This document shows positions 8,371-15,715 of a stretch of DNA of 64,000 bases, piece by piece; position 1 is the first letter of the stretch; the number at the start of each line of letters is the position of its first letter. The position numbers were made by a program, and so were the translations under genes. The notes beneath the pieces are model-generated. The model had not been told where the DNA came from, did not search any database, and saw only the letters and a list, made by a program, of their open reading frames with translations. Location: contig NZ_OY762929.1 of the NCBI RefSeq assembly GCF_963666675.1, positions 5,552,001 to 5,616,000 of the forward strand, in the 5' to 3' direction. The stretch comes from an uncultured Desulfobacter sp. Lineage in GTDB: Bacteria; Desulfobacterota; Desulfobacteria; Desulfobacterales; Desulfobacteraceae.

Positions 8371-9039
8371 ATGAAAAATCAACGGAAACCACCAATCCTA
8401 TTGGAAATAAAACATATGAAAGAAGATAATTTAATTTTAAGAGTATTAAAATTTGCTACAGCGAAGGGTGAATTTACCTTTTCTGAATTATGTGACGAAA
8501 TAAGTCCGGATGACGTTGAAAAAGAGCAACTTAAACTACAGATACACTATAAAGACATCCTTTGCCACAACAATGACAATTTCATTCATCAAGTAGATAC
8601 AAAAGAAATAAAGCTATTCGCGAAAGTTGAAGACCATTTTAGACTCTTAAAATATCAGGAATTAAAAGAGGCAAGAAAATCCTCAGCATTAGCCACAACA
8701 TTTGCAAGTGCTGCGCTTGTCGTCTCTATAGTAGCAACAGTTTGTTCAATTTTTTTTTCGTATTCTACCCAAAAATCCGACATTAATATTCCTGATAAAC
8801 TATATAGTGTTTTAGCTAATGCTTCTAAAAATGATGATAAACGAAATAAGGATCTCCTTAAAAAAATTGGTGAATACTCTGTTAATAAAAATGACATTGC
8901 CCTTATCAAAGAAATAGTGAATCAATTATCAAAAATTGAGGCTAACACTTCTATCCAGTCGTTCCAAGGGACCTCGTGGAATGATTTTTTATTTAATTAT
9001 CGAGAGCGTGAAAAAATTAATATTCAATCTGAACCATGA
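8371..9039 (+). CDS. Hypothetical membrane protein with winged-helix-like N terminus
   Basis: 222 residues from the ATG at 8371. The first 90 residues (ILRVLKFATAKGEFTFSELCDEI) look like a winged-helix domain. A single membrane segment follows at about 112-132 (LATTFASAALVVSIVATVCS), then a lysine-rich C-terminal part of about 90 residues ending in FNYREREKINIQ. The arrangement suggests an inner-membrane protein with cytoplasmic N terminus. I do not recognise the family. It is AT-rich and is the last cargo gene of element 1. A hairpin (GAACCATG/CATGGTTC, 9031-9054) overlaps its stop codon. Confidence 0.65.
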   Translation: MKNQRKPPILLEIKHMKEDNLILRVLKFATAKGEFTFSELCDEISPDDVEKEQLKLQIHYKDILCHNNDNFIHQVDTKEIKLFAKVEDHFRLLKYQELKEARKSSALATTFASAALVVSIVATVCSIFFSYSTQKSDINIPDKLYSVLANASKNDDKRNKDLLKKIGEYSVNKNDIALIKEIVNQLSKIEANTSIQSFQGTSWNDFLFNYREREKINIQSEP

Positions 9040-9883
9040 TTATCCCCATGGTTCCTGAATTAAATCGTTACATTTAATACATTATTTCCGTTACTGCTCA
9101 ACGATCCACCAGAATCAATTTAATAGAACATTAAACGAATCTCTTCCTTCCTTGATATTTGGCGTCTTCATTCTAAAAAAAGTTGAAAAATTATGAAATT
9201 TTCGTCCAGGATACAAATCAGACAAACCCAATAAAATCTGGTGATTTTTTTCATAAAATTCAGAAAAATTATTAAATATTCATTCAGATGAAAAATCGCT
9301 TAAGATGCCATGTATCTGGCGTTTTTATTTCCAAAAAAGTTTAAAAATTACAAAGTTTTTATATAGGACAAAAAAATCCAAATCTCATAAAATTTAGGTT
9401 TTTTGGTCAAGATATCAATTCGGTCATAGGCCTTGGCCGCGGAATTCGTTGGGGATGTCGTGGGGCGTAAAGCGTCTATTCGTGCACCGTCAGTCAGCTT
9501 GAGCCGGAATCCCTCCCCTGCGTATGGTAACGTTCGAAATCCGGGTATCAACAGCCCCGCATCAATAAACCGTTTTATTCCAGCTCAGCTCCCGGAATCG
9601 TCCCGAAGTGTTGCGTTCACGTGCGCCTATCGAAGCCAGCTGGGTTCTGGGCTCTTTCCATCTCCCTGTGTTGCTACCCTCAACCTCTCCTTGTAAACTC
9701 AAAATGTAAAGCGTTTCCATAACTGACCAAGGTTATCGCCTACAGGCGCCAAGGACGTTCTGAATTTTCATATTATAATTTTTGGTATTGTTGTTATGTC
9801 TAATGCTTTTCATCTCCAGAAAAACTGCTTTTTAATAACTCAACCATAATCATCCCCCCAAATTATAAAAATATTGTCGATTA
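9040..9883. other. Long conserved non-coding region of the phage core (element 1 copy)
   Basis: From about 9102 this region matches 33261 onward in element 2. An AT-rich part (about 9102-9425) contains two imperfect direct copies of a 95-base unit (near 9155-9250 and 9310-9405; TGGCGTNTTNATT, then AAGTTNAAAAATTA). A GC-rich block follows (about 9430-9760). On the minus strand that block retains a frame that is continuous in element 2 (33500-33835) but shorter here, probably a dead gene or chance. The position upstream of the phage operon fits the intergenic region of filamentous phages, which holds packaging and replication signals. Confidence 0.5.
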
Positions 9884-10324
9884 TCAGATATGATCTTTTT
9901 CTTTGGTTAGTTCCCCCACGGGGTTATTTTTAAGTGAGGGCTGTTGTTCATCTATATTGAGATATTTTTTCTTCATTGTTTTTATAGTTTCATACATGAC
10001 TTCTATATAAAGGCATACTTTTTCATAAAGTTCTTTGCTTTCTTTTTCTATTTCAATTAGCCGTCTGTGGTTTTTATCGTCCTTTCCAGAGTCTATAGAC
10101 GCATCTATAGAAAGTAATTCTAAAACTTTTTCAGGCCCAAAAACTATTCCAACTGCCTTTAAATGCAATGCATTAACAGGTCTATTTCGTTTCACATTAT
10201 TTATGGAAGAGGCTTTTTTCCCAATAGCGGCAGCTAATTTTGTGGCCACTCCATGTTCAGAATTTAATAATTGAATAAAATTCTGTGATAACGTTTCTTT
10301 AAATTTTTTTTCGTCTATTGACAT
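9884..10324 (-). CDS. Divergent phage repressor-like protein, type 1
   Basis: 146 residues, transcribed away from the phage operon as a lysogeny repressor would be. The N-terminal half has a plausible HTH (GVATKLAAAIGKKASSINNV), followed by a lysine/glutamate-rich, probably coiled-coil region. Its sequence is unrelated to the repressor at the same place in element 2, except for the last dozen residues (GELTKEKDHI here, GELTKEKDNI there). GTCTATAGAC palindromes occur upstream and inside the gene and are likely its operators. The family call is inferred from position and the HTH. Confidence 0.65.
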   Translation of the reverse strand: MSIDEKKFKETLSQNFIQLLNSEHGVATKLAAAIGKKASSINNVKRNRPVNALHLKAVGIVFGPEKVLELLSIDASIDSGKDDKNHRRLIEIEKESKELYEKVCLYIEVMYETIKTMKKKYLNIDEQQPSLKNNPVGELTKEKDHI

Positions 10325-10331
10325 TTTTCCC

Positions 10332-10373
10332 TTGACATATATTCGTCTATAGGCTTAAAACTCGTCTATAGAC
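10332..10373 (+). promoter_or_regulatory. Putative phage promoter with repressor operators, element 1
   Basis: TTGACA at 10332-10337 could serve as -35 for the rightward phage operon. GTCTATAGGC (10345-10354) and the perfect palindrome GTCTATAGAC (10364-10373) lie 19 bp apart, where a repressor would block transcription. The same palindrome recurs inside the repressor gene at 10091-10100, with a variant at 10103-10112. Confidence 0.5.
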
Positions 10374-10441
10374 TCAATAGTTATTTAAAACGCAAGCACT
10401 AAACGGTTTTTTTTATTAACCGTTTTAAAAGGATAAAACAC

Positions 10442-10615
10442 ATGCCAGAATTATTAGTTTATCATTTCTCATATTCTACATCAAAACAATTCCCCTATAG
10501 GTGTCTTGGTTTTTGCACGGGCATGCGTTTTCCCGAGACATCTTACCCCCTGGCATATGGTGTTGGTAGCACCGCCAGGGGGTTTTCTTTTCTCACAATG
10601 CAAAGGATGAATTAA
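10442..10615 (+). CDS. Conserved 57-residue small protein or leader ORF
   Basis: The frame MPELLVYHFSYSTSKQFPYR to QRMN is conserved in element 2 (34566-34739) with the same length and five conservative-looking changes, which suggests coding. Its second half also forms a strong hairpin followed by a T-rich run (10546-10594), so the DNA may instead be a leader with an attenuator. A good ribosome binding site (AAAGGATAAAACAC) precedes the ATG. It is the first gene of the rightward operon; function unknown. Confidence 0.5.
   Translation: MPELLVYHFSYSTSKQFPYRCLGFCTGMRFPETSYPLAYGVGSTARGFSFLTMQRMN
10546..10594 (+). terminator. Terminator-like hairpin inside the leader ORF
   Basis: CCCCCTGGC (10546-10554) pairs with GCCAGGGGG (10574-10582), with an inner GGTG/CACC stem, followed by TTTTCTTTTCTC. 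The structure is identical in element 2 (34670-34718). It lies upstream of all replication and structural genes, so it could act as an attenuator, or on ssDNA as a packaging-type hairpin. Confidence 0.55.
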
Positions 10616-10618
10616 CAA

Positions 10619-11056
10619 ATGGTCTCTTTTCATTGGAAATACAAAGACGTGATTCAGCATTGCTCAGAATGTGGAAAACAAATGTCATCGTTTGAAATCG
10701 GTCTTGACCATGACCTTTGTTCAGATTGCCGCGCTTACCACCAGGATGAAAAGAAAGCAGAGATAAAGCGGCTCGAATCACGGCTTGCCAATACAGAAGA
10801 AAATAAACGGCTTGCAGACGAAGAGATCCGAAACCTTCTGGAGCAATCATCACAAAATGAGGACGAAGAATTACCTGGAAACCATTGCCCGGACTGCTTA
10901 GAAAATCCATGCATTTGCAGAGAAGAACACCCGAACAGTTACTATTCCGATCCCCCGGACGAACACGAATTCCAAGATGACCTCGATTATGACGATTATG
11001 ACAGCCCCGGGGCCCGTCTCTATCCTGATCCCGATGATGACGAAGTTTTCTTTTAG
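10619..11056 (+). CDS. Zinc-ribbon protein with acidic tail
   Basis: 145 residues. Cys pairs at C15/C18 and C34/C37 form a zinc-ribbon-like knuckle. A charged coiled-coil-like stretch follows (KRLESRLANTEENKRLADEE), then a second Cys cluster (CPDCLENPCIC) and a very acidic C terminus (DPDDDEVFF). It sits at the head of the phage early genes, five bases before the PAPS-reductase-like gene, and the pair is conserved in element 2. The role is unknown; it may bind nucleic acid or partner the next protein. Confidence 0.65.
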   Translation: MVSFHWKYKDVIQHCSECGKQMSSFEIGLDHDLCSDCRAYHQDEKKAEIKRLESRLANTEENKRLADEEIRNLLEQSSQNEDEELPGNHCPDCLENPCICREEHPNSYYSDPPDEHEFQDDLDYDDYDSPGARLYPDPDDDEVFF

Positions 11057-11060
11057 GTTT

Positions 11061-11873
11061 ATGACCGAATTACACGAAAATAACGTTGTTTCAATGTCCG
11101 GTGGCAAGGATTCAACCGCCATGCTGGAACTGATGATTGAGCATGGTGAATCCATCCATAGCGTTGTTTATTGTGATATGGGGCCTTGGGAATTCCCAGC
11201 CATGCACGACCATATTAAAGCCGTTGAAAAATCGACCGGTATCCCCATTGTCCGGGTCAAACCCCGTTGGGACCCTGTCTATCAACTCATCGAAAAGCCC
11301 GTAATTAAAAAAGGCTCAAAAGAGATCTATCGCCGTGGCAATAATTGGCCGTCTTTCATGCGCCGGTGGTGCACCCGGGAAAAAATGAACGCCCTGCACA
11401 AATATCTAAAAAGCATCCCTGGGGCAGTCTCTTGCGTGGGCCTGGCTGCAGACGAAACAAAAAGGCTTAAAACCTCAGACGCAAAATCAAGAAAAATAAC
11501 CTGCCGGTATCCGCTCATTGAATCCGGCATCACAGAAGCACAAGCCCTGCAATATTGCTATGACAAAGGCTATACCTGGGACGGCCTTTATCAGATCTTT
11601 GACCGGGTTTCCTGCTTTTGCTGCCCACTCCAACGCCTGGGCGAGTTACGTAAACTCCGGCGTCTTTTCCCGGATCTCTGGAGCCGGATGCTTGATTGGG
11701 ATTCCCAGCTGGATACCTCCTGGGGTGTAGGCTTTCGCGGATATCAAACGGTTCATGATCTGGAAAGAAAATTTTATGAGGAAGACAGACAGATGGATCT
11801 TTTTCCCGGATTTGCAGAACAGTTTGTTTATAAAAAACGCGTCAAAGAAGAACAACTGGAGTTGTTTGTATGA
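11061..11873 (+). CDS. PAPS-reductase-family (N-type ATP pyrophosphatase) protein
   Basis: 270 residues. The PP-loop SGGKDSTA is at residues 13-20, as in PAPS reductases, DndC and related enzymes that adenylate or reduce substrates. A CxCC cluster (CFCCPLQRLGELRKLRR) near residue 190 may bind a metal or iron-sulfur centre. The upstream frame is open but overlaps the zinc-ribbon gene; the ATG at 11061 gives the family-like start. Related genes occur in many phages, often of unknown role, and could act in DNA modification or sulfur metabolism. The last four bases overlap the next gene. Confidence 0.75.
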   Translation: MTELHENNVVSMSGGKDSTAMLELMIEHGESIHSVVYCDMGPWEFPAMHDHIKAVEKSTGIPIVRVKPRWDPVYQLIEKPVIKKGSKEIYRRGNNWPSFMRRWCTREKMNALHKYLKSIPGAVSCVGLAADETKRLKTSDAKSRKITCRYPLIESGITEAQALQYCYDKGYTWDGLYQIFDRVSCFCCPLQRLGELRKLRRLFPDLWSRMLDWDSQLDTSWGVGFRGYQTVHDLERKFYEEDRQMDLFPGFAEQFVYKKRVKEEQLELFV

Positions 11874-12196
11874 AATATTCATTAAAAGCCAAGTGGTTTA
11901 GCCCGGACACGTCTTCACTGTCACCCAAACAAATATCTATCCGCTTGCCCATCCTGGCATCAGCCAAAATTGCTGCAATCTGTGAAATGTTTCCAAGCGT
12001 GACAAAAACCCAAATTATCACTGACTTAATCGTAGAGGCCCTTGAATTATTCACGTCTGATCTTGAAACAGAGCTCGGCAATACATTCGATTATGAAAAT
12101 CTTTCCGATGAAAATGTCAGTGAGAAAGCATTGTATGAAAAATTAACCCAGAAGTACTTAGGTGTGCATTCTGAAAATATAGAAGAACTTGAATAA
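11870..12196 (+). CDS. Small possible ribbon-helix-helix DNA-binding protein
   Basis: 108 residues starting at an ATGA overlap with the preceding stop. The central part (ISIRLPILASAKIAAICEMF, then KTQIITDLIVEALELF) resembles a beta-strand followed by two helices, as in ribbon-helix-helix regulators. The acidic C terminus varies between the two elements. It may regulate early transcription or replication. The family call is tentative. Confidence 0.5.
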   Translation: MKYSLKAKWFSPDTSSLSPKQISIRLPILASAKIAAICEMFPSVTKTQIITDLIVEALELFTSDLETELGNTFDYENLSDENVSEKALYEKLTQKYLGVHSENIEELE

Positions 12197-12200
12197 TAGA

Positions 12201-12230
12201 AAAGGCCGGGAGCTGTCACTCCCGACCTTT
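12201..12230 (+). terminator. Hairpin between early genes and rep
   Basis: AAAGG-C-CGGGAG pairs with CTCCCG-A-CCTTT around CTGTCA with one internal mismatch. It is conserved in element 2 (36613-36642), where the loop differs by one base. No long T-run follows, so RNA processing or attenuation is as likely as simple termination. Confidence 0.45.
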
Positions 12231-12265
12231 AAATAACAGTAAAAACCTCGCCAAAGGAATTTTAC

Positions 12266-13549
12266 ATGTCATCTATAAATAAAGATCATAAACAAAGATG
12301 TCAACCGTCTCTGAGATCCGGCGATGAAACGACCACGCGCGTCAGCGCGGGGGCGTTCAGCGACGGGGTACAGGCCCTTATAACATGTACCCCCCAATTA
12401 GTCAGTCTAAGCAACGTCTATTCAAACATAGACACCTTGCATTTGTCCCTTTATGCAGATCTTTCCGGTTCAAATATTCTGGAAGAAATTGAAAAGGCCC
12501 GTGCGGTTGCCAGAGAATTTGAACAAGATTGTGTCCCATTCACCTATTTTTCAAATCAATGGAATGTCCATCGGTCCGGCAGACGGTTTTTCACCTATCA
12601 TATCTCCATGGCCGACACCCATGTTTATTTCAATAACCGCTCTGTTCACGGCAATTTCCCCACCTGTTTAATAGAAATCGGTTCTATGTCCTCCCATCTG
12701 CCCGGGGCCTTTGAAGTCTATGAACAGGTCCTGAAATATTTAAAATCCTGTGACATTTCAGTCAAAAAACACCATGTCACCCGGGTTGATTTATCCACTG
12801 ATTTTGTGAATGTCTATTTCAGCCAGCTGGAGTTACACCACATGGAAAAATGGATCACCCGGGCTGTTTCTTCCAGCGTCCATTTTACAGGCCGCACCAT
12901 CTCCGGGATGTCAATCGGCAAAGGCAACCTGATGTGCCGGATCTATAACAAGCGCACAGAATTAAAAGTCAAACGGGCCACGGCCAAAGAAGACTTCTTT
13001 AACCGGCAATGGGGCCTTAATTCCAGGGATCAAAGAACACCGGTTGTCAGGGTTGAGTTTCAATACCGGCGTGAAGCTTTAACAGAATTCAAGACTGATG
13101 ACCTTGAACGCATAGAGACCTTAGATGATTTGAAAAAATCCTTGAATGGCCTGTGGGCCTATTCATCAAAACTTTGGGCCAAACACTGTGAACACGACGT
13201 TGACAGATCCAATAATAATCAATCCCGTGATGCCGTCACCTCCCCTTTTTGGAAACTCGTTCAGCTTGTTTCATTTGACGGCGATAACCCCAACCTCTGG
13301 AGGAAACGAGAAAAGGCTCAATATGACAATGTGGAAGCCTTAATTGATCAAGGCGTTGGCTGCCTGATCTCTGCCTGTGCGGCATCACTCAAAAGTGTAG
13401 ACGATTTCAAACAGATCGCAACAATGGCGTCAACACGGGTCTGGAGAGAATTGCAATTCCGGCTAAATCATTACGAGGAAGAATTGTTCCAAAAAGTTCA
13501 GATCGTTTTTAACCGCAATAATTTAAACCCGGTCGGTGTGCCGGAATAA
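12266..13549 (+). CDS. Replication initiation protein (Rep_trans / RstA-like)
   Basis: 427 residues. The middle contains VTRVDLSTDFV and, further on, MCRIYNKRTELK, matching the conserved blocks of Rep_trans-type rolling-circle initiators (pT181 RepC, filamentous-phage RstA), in which the nicking tyrosine acts on the double-stranded origin. A ribosome binding site (AAAGGAA) precedes the ATG. The first 100 codons hold two DNA hairpins (12336-12393) likely to be the origin. The element 2 protein is almost identical. Confidence 0.75.
   Translation: MSSINKDHKQRCQPSLRSGDETTTRVSAGAFSDGVQALITCTPQLVSLSNVYSNIDTLHLSLYADLSGSNILEEIEKARAVAREFEQDCVPFTYFSNQWNVHRSGRRFFTYHISMADTHVYFNNRSVHGNFPTCLIEIGSMSSHLPGAFEVYEQVLKYLKSCDISVKKHHVTRVDLSTDFVNVYFSQLELHHMEKWITRAVSSSVHFTGRTISGMSIGKGNLMCRIYNKRTELKVKRATAKEDFFNRQWGLNSRDQRTPVVRVEFQYRREALTEFKTDDLERIETLDDLKKSLNGLWAYSSKLWAKHCEHDVDRSNNNQSRDAVTSPFWKLVQLVSFDGDNPNLWRKREKAQYDNVEALIDQGVGCLISACAASLKSVDDFKQIATMASTRVWRELQFRLNHYEEELFQKVQIVFNRNNLNPVGVPE
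12336..12393 (+). other. Putative double-strand replication origin inside rep
   Basis: Two adjacent inverted repeats: CGCGC-GTCA-GCGCG (12336-12349) and GGGGTACA (12365-12372) with TGTACCCC (12386-12393) enclosing the AT-rich loop GGCCCTTATAACA. pT181-family initiators nick a hairpin inside the 5' part of their own gene. The repeats are identical in element 2 (36749-36806), while codons just upstream differ. The origin assignment is inference. Confidence 0.5.
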
Positions 13550-13572
13550 CATTTAACAAAGGAGTTTAAAAC

Positions 13573-13866
13573 ATGGCTGCAACAGCAGAAAAAATGTCAG
13601 ACGAAAAAAGGGTTGTTCCCATGGCGAACATTCCCATGGGCTTATCCGTAAAAGGATTGATCATGGAAAAGATTGCCGGTGCCACGTCCAGAGGAGATGA
13701 AACCTTCCACCTGGCCGTTGCCGTAAAAGGGCTGGAGAAATTTTTGAAGATAAAAGTTGCCAAGGAGATCTTTGAAAATTCAACGGAGATGACACCCTAT
13801 TCCAATTCCATCTCTTTTTCTGAATTCAACGGGCGGATTTACTGGCAGGAACAGGAAAACGACTAA
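13573..13866 (+). CDS. Small protein after rep, possible ssDNA-binding protein
   Basis: 97 residues with a strong ribosome binding site (AAAGGAG, 8 bases before the ATG). The position directly downstream of rep and before the structural genes, and the size, match the gene V type ssDNA-binding protein of filamentous phages. I see no diagnostic motif. The C-terminal part (ISFSEFNGRIYWQEQ) looks like beta structure. The protein is identical in element 2. Confidence 0.5.
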   Translation: MAATAEKMSDEKRVVPMANIPMGLSVKGLIMEKIAGATSRGDETFHLAVAVKGLEKFLKIKVAKEIFENSTEMTPYSNSISFSEFNGRIYWQEQEND

Positions 13867-13987
13867 TGCGGACAACCCGCAACATATGTGCCGCTCCTCT
13901 TTTTCCTGTTTTTCAACATGAATTGAGGGGCACGGCACTGATTCGGACAGGTGTTTTATGATCGGTGGCAACTGCTTTCGAGGAAAA

Positions 13988-15379
13988 ATGAAGCAAATCT
14001 TATATTTTTTGATTGGTTTTTGTACCCCATTCATTTGGTTTTCCTTGGCTTATTCTGCTGATGTTTGTTCGGATATGACTGATGCACAATTTAACATAAC
14101 AGTTTTATCGACAACAACAAGGGAAGTAAGTATGGTTGGTGTTTTTGTTGGTACAGATGCGTCTGACCAGGCTATGGTTGCTGCCTCTGATGCTTGTTGT
14201 GGTATCGGTCAACGAACAAGTTTATCGTACTATGCGACTTATACTAAAGAGGCTAATGGTAATTATTACAATGTCTGGTGTTATATTGATGATTGTAATC
14301 ATGTTTATTACGCTTTTTATACTACAGGGTCAGGTGATTTATCAAATGATTGTGCCGGTCCGCCGCCTGTTGATTCTGATGGAGATGGCATAGGAGATGA
14401 CTTCGATTTAAAACCCGATTCATCAGATTCATATAAAGCCGCCATTGTTTCCGTCTGTTACGATGAAAATAATAAAGTCGTCGCCGGTATTATCCAAGAC
14501 GGAGAAGGCAATCAATATCAGTTTGGCACAATGCCCACAGACTTTGAAGGTTATACAATTGACTCGATTACCGGGGATCTTGTAACGTATCAAACGCCAG
14601 AAGATCTTGCCGCCTCCTTAGAAAAATTAGACATTGATGATTTAAACATTACCCAAAAAAACAGCCCTGTCGAAATTCAGGATGACGGCACGATTATCCC
14701 CGGATCTACTGATCCCTTCAAAGATTATAGAAACGCGGAAGATGACCAAACACAAGCGAAACAACCGGAAACCCAGCAAGCCCCTTCAGAACAACCGGAT
14801 TCTAATGATGTCGATTCAGGCCGTTTGGATAAAATCATTAAGAACACCGCGTCAACAAATACAAATTTAGAAAACATTCAAAAATATCTGGGCATAACAA
14901 ACGATTATCTTGCCAAGATTAATAAAAAAGAACTTGAAACAAATGTTTCCGTTTCCGGCGGTGGTTCTGTTGTTTCTTCAACGGGTCCCTCTGCCGATGA
15001 AATCGGTCAGGCTGTTGAAGACAATTTGATAGACTCCGGCCAAACCATAGATACGACCATCACAGATAATATCCCCGCCCTGGACGAAACAGACACCTTA
15101 ACAGCGATCAAAACCAAGTATTCCGACAGGTACGACCTTTTCATCACCACCTTAAAAGGATCGGACCTTTTCAGCCTTCCTTTTGACATCTTTTCCGGTC
15201 CATCCGGATCAGGTGCCTCTACACAAACTGTAAATATTGGCAAATGGGGTTCTTCAAGCGAACAAACGGCCACCATAGATTATTCGGATTATGACAACAT
15301 CTGGGATATTTTACGGTCCGTTCTTTTGCTGGTGACAAGCTTTGCATGCTTTAAAATTTTGGTTTTGAAAAAGGCTTAA
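13988..15379 (+). CDS. pIII-like minor coat / adsorption protein
   Basis: 463 residues. A signal peptide (KQILYFLIGFCTPFIWFSLA) ends before ADVCSDM. The N-terminal domain has several Cys. A calcium-binding type repeat (DSDGDGIGDDFD) follows, then a long low-complexity linker rich in N, Q, T, S and G, and one C-terminal membrane segment (ILRSVLLLVTSFACFKILVL) ending in lysines. Signal peptide, modular body, flexible linker and C-terminal anchor are the pIII plan for receptor binding. I start at 13988 because GAGGAAAA precedes that ATG. The element 2 copy is identical in protein sequence. Confidence 0.7.
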   Translation: MKQILYFLIGFCTPFIWFSLAYSADVCSDMTDAQFNITVLSTTTREVSMVGVFVGTDASDQAMVAASDACCGIGQRTSLSYYATYTKEANGNYYNVWCYIDDCNHVYYAFYTTGSGDLSNDCAGPPPVDSDGDGIGDDFDLKPDSSDSYKAAIVSVCYDENNKVVAGIIQDGEGNQYQFGTMPTDFEGYTIDSITGDLVTYQTPEDLAASLEKLDIDDLNITQKNSPVEIQDDGTIIPGSTDPFKDYRNAEDDQTQAKQPETQQAPSEQPDSNDVDSGRLDKIIKNTASTNTNLENIQKYLGITNDYLAKINKKELETNVSVSGGGSVVSSTGPSADEIGQAVEDNLIDSGQTIDTTITDNIPALDETDTLTAIKTKYSDRYDLFITTLKGSDLFSLPFDIFSGPSGSGASTQTVNIGKWGSSSEQTATIDYSDYDNIWDILRSVLLLVTSFACFKILVLKKA

Positions 15380-15380
15380 C

Positions 15381-15713
15381 ATGATTAATAAAATAATAGA
15401 TTTTTGTTCCAATTTCTGGGGAATGCTCACCGATTTTTTCAATTGGATTCTTGACGGCATCTTATACCTTCTGTCAGAGATTTTTTATCTGTTCCTGGAT
15501 GTATTCTTCAGCATTATTGAAGCAATTATTACAGCAATTGACTTTGCACAGGTGACCGCCCTTTCTTCATTCGGGAACTGGAACGTTTTACCGGATCAAA
15601 TTTTATATATCCTTTACAAGCTGAACATTGCCCAATGCCTGAGCATGCTGGCCGCAGCCTGCCTGATCCGTTTGACCCTTAACCTTATTCCGGCAGCATT
15701 TACAAGGGTATAA
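15381..15713 (+). CDS. pVI-like small membrane protein (DUF2523-type)
   Basis: 110 very hydrophobic residues with about three membrane segments, between the pIII-like and zot genes, where inoviruses carry the pVI minor coat gene. The ATG follows the pIII stop by one base, so they are coupled. It should sit with pIII at the virion end and in assembly at the inner membrane. The product is nearly identical in element 2. Confidence 0.65.
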   Translation: MINKIIDFCSNFWGMLTDFFNWILDGILYLLSEIFYLFLDVFFSIIEAIITAIDFAQVTALSSFGNWNVLPDQILYILYKLNIAQCLSMLAAACLIRLTLNLIPAAFTRV

Positions 15714-15715
15714 TC

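Noticed and set aside
9430..9760. Group II intron or retron RNA in the GC-rich block
   Set aside because: No domain V hairpin, no reverse transcriptase nearby, no recognisable msr/msd fold.
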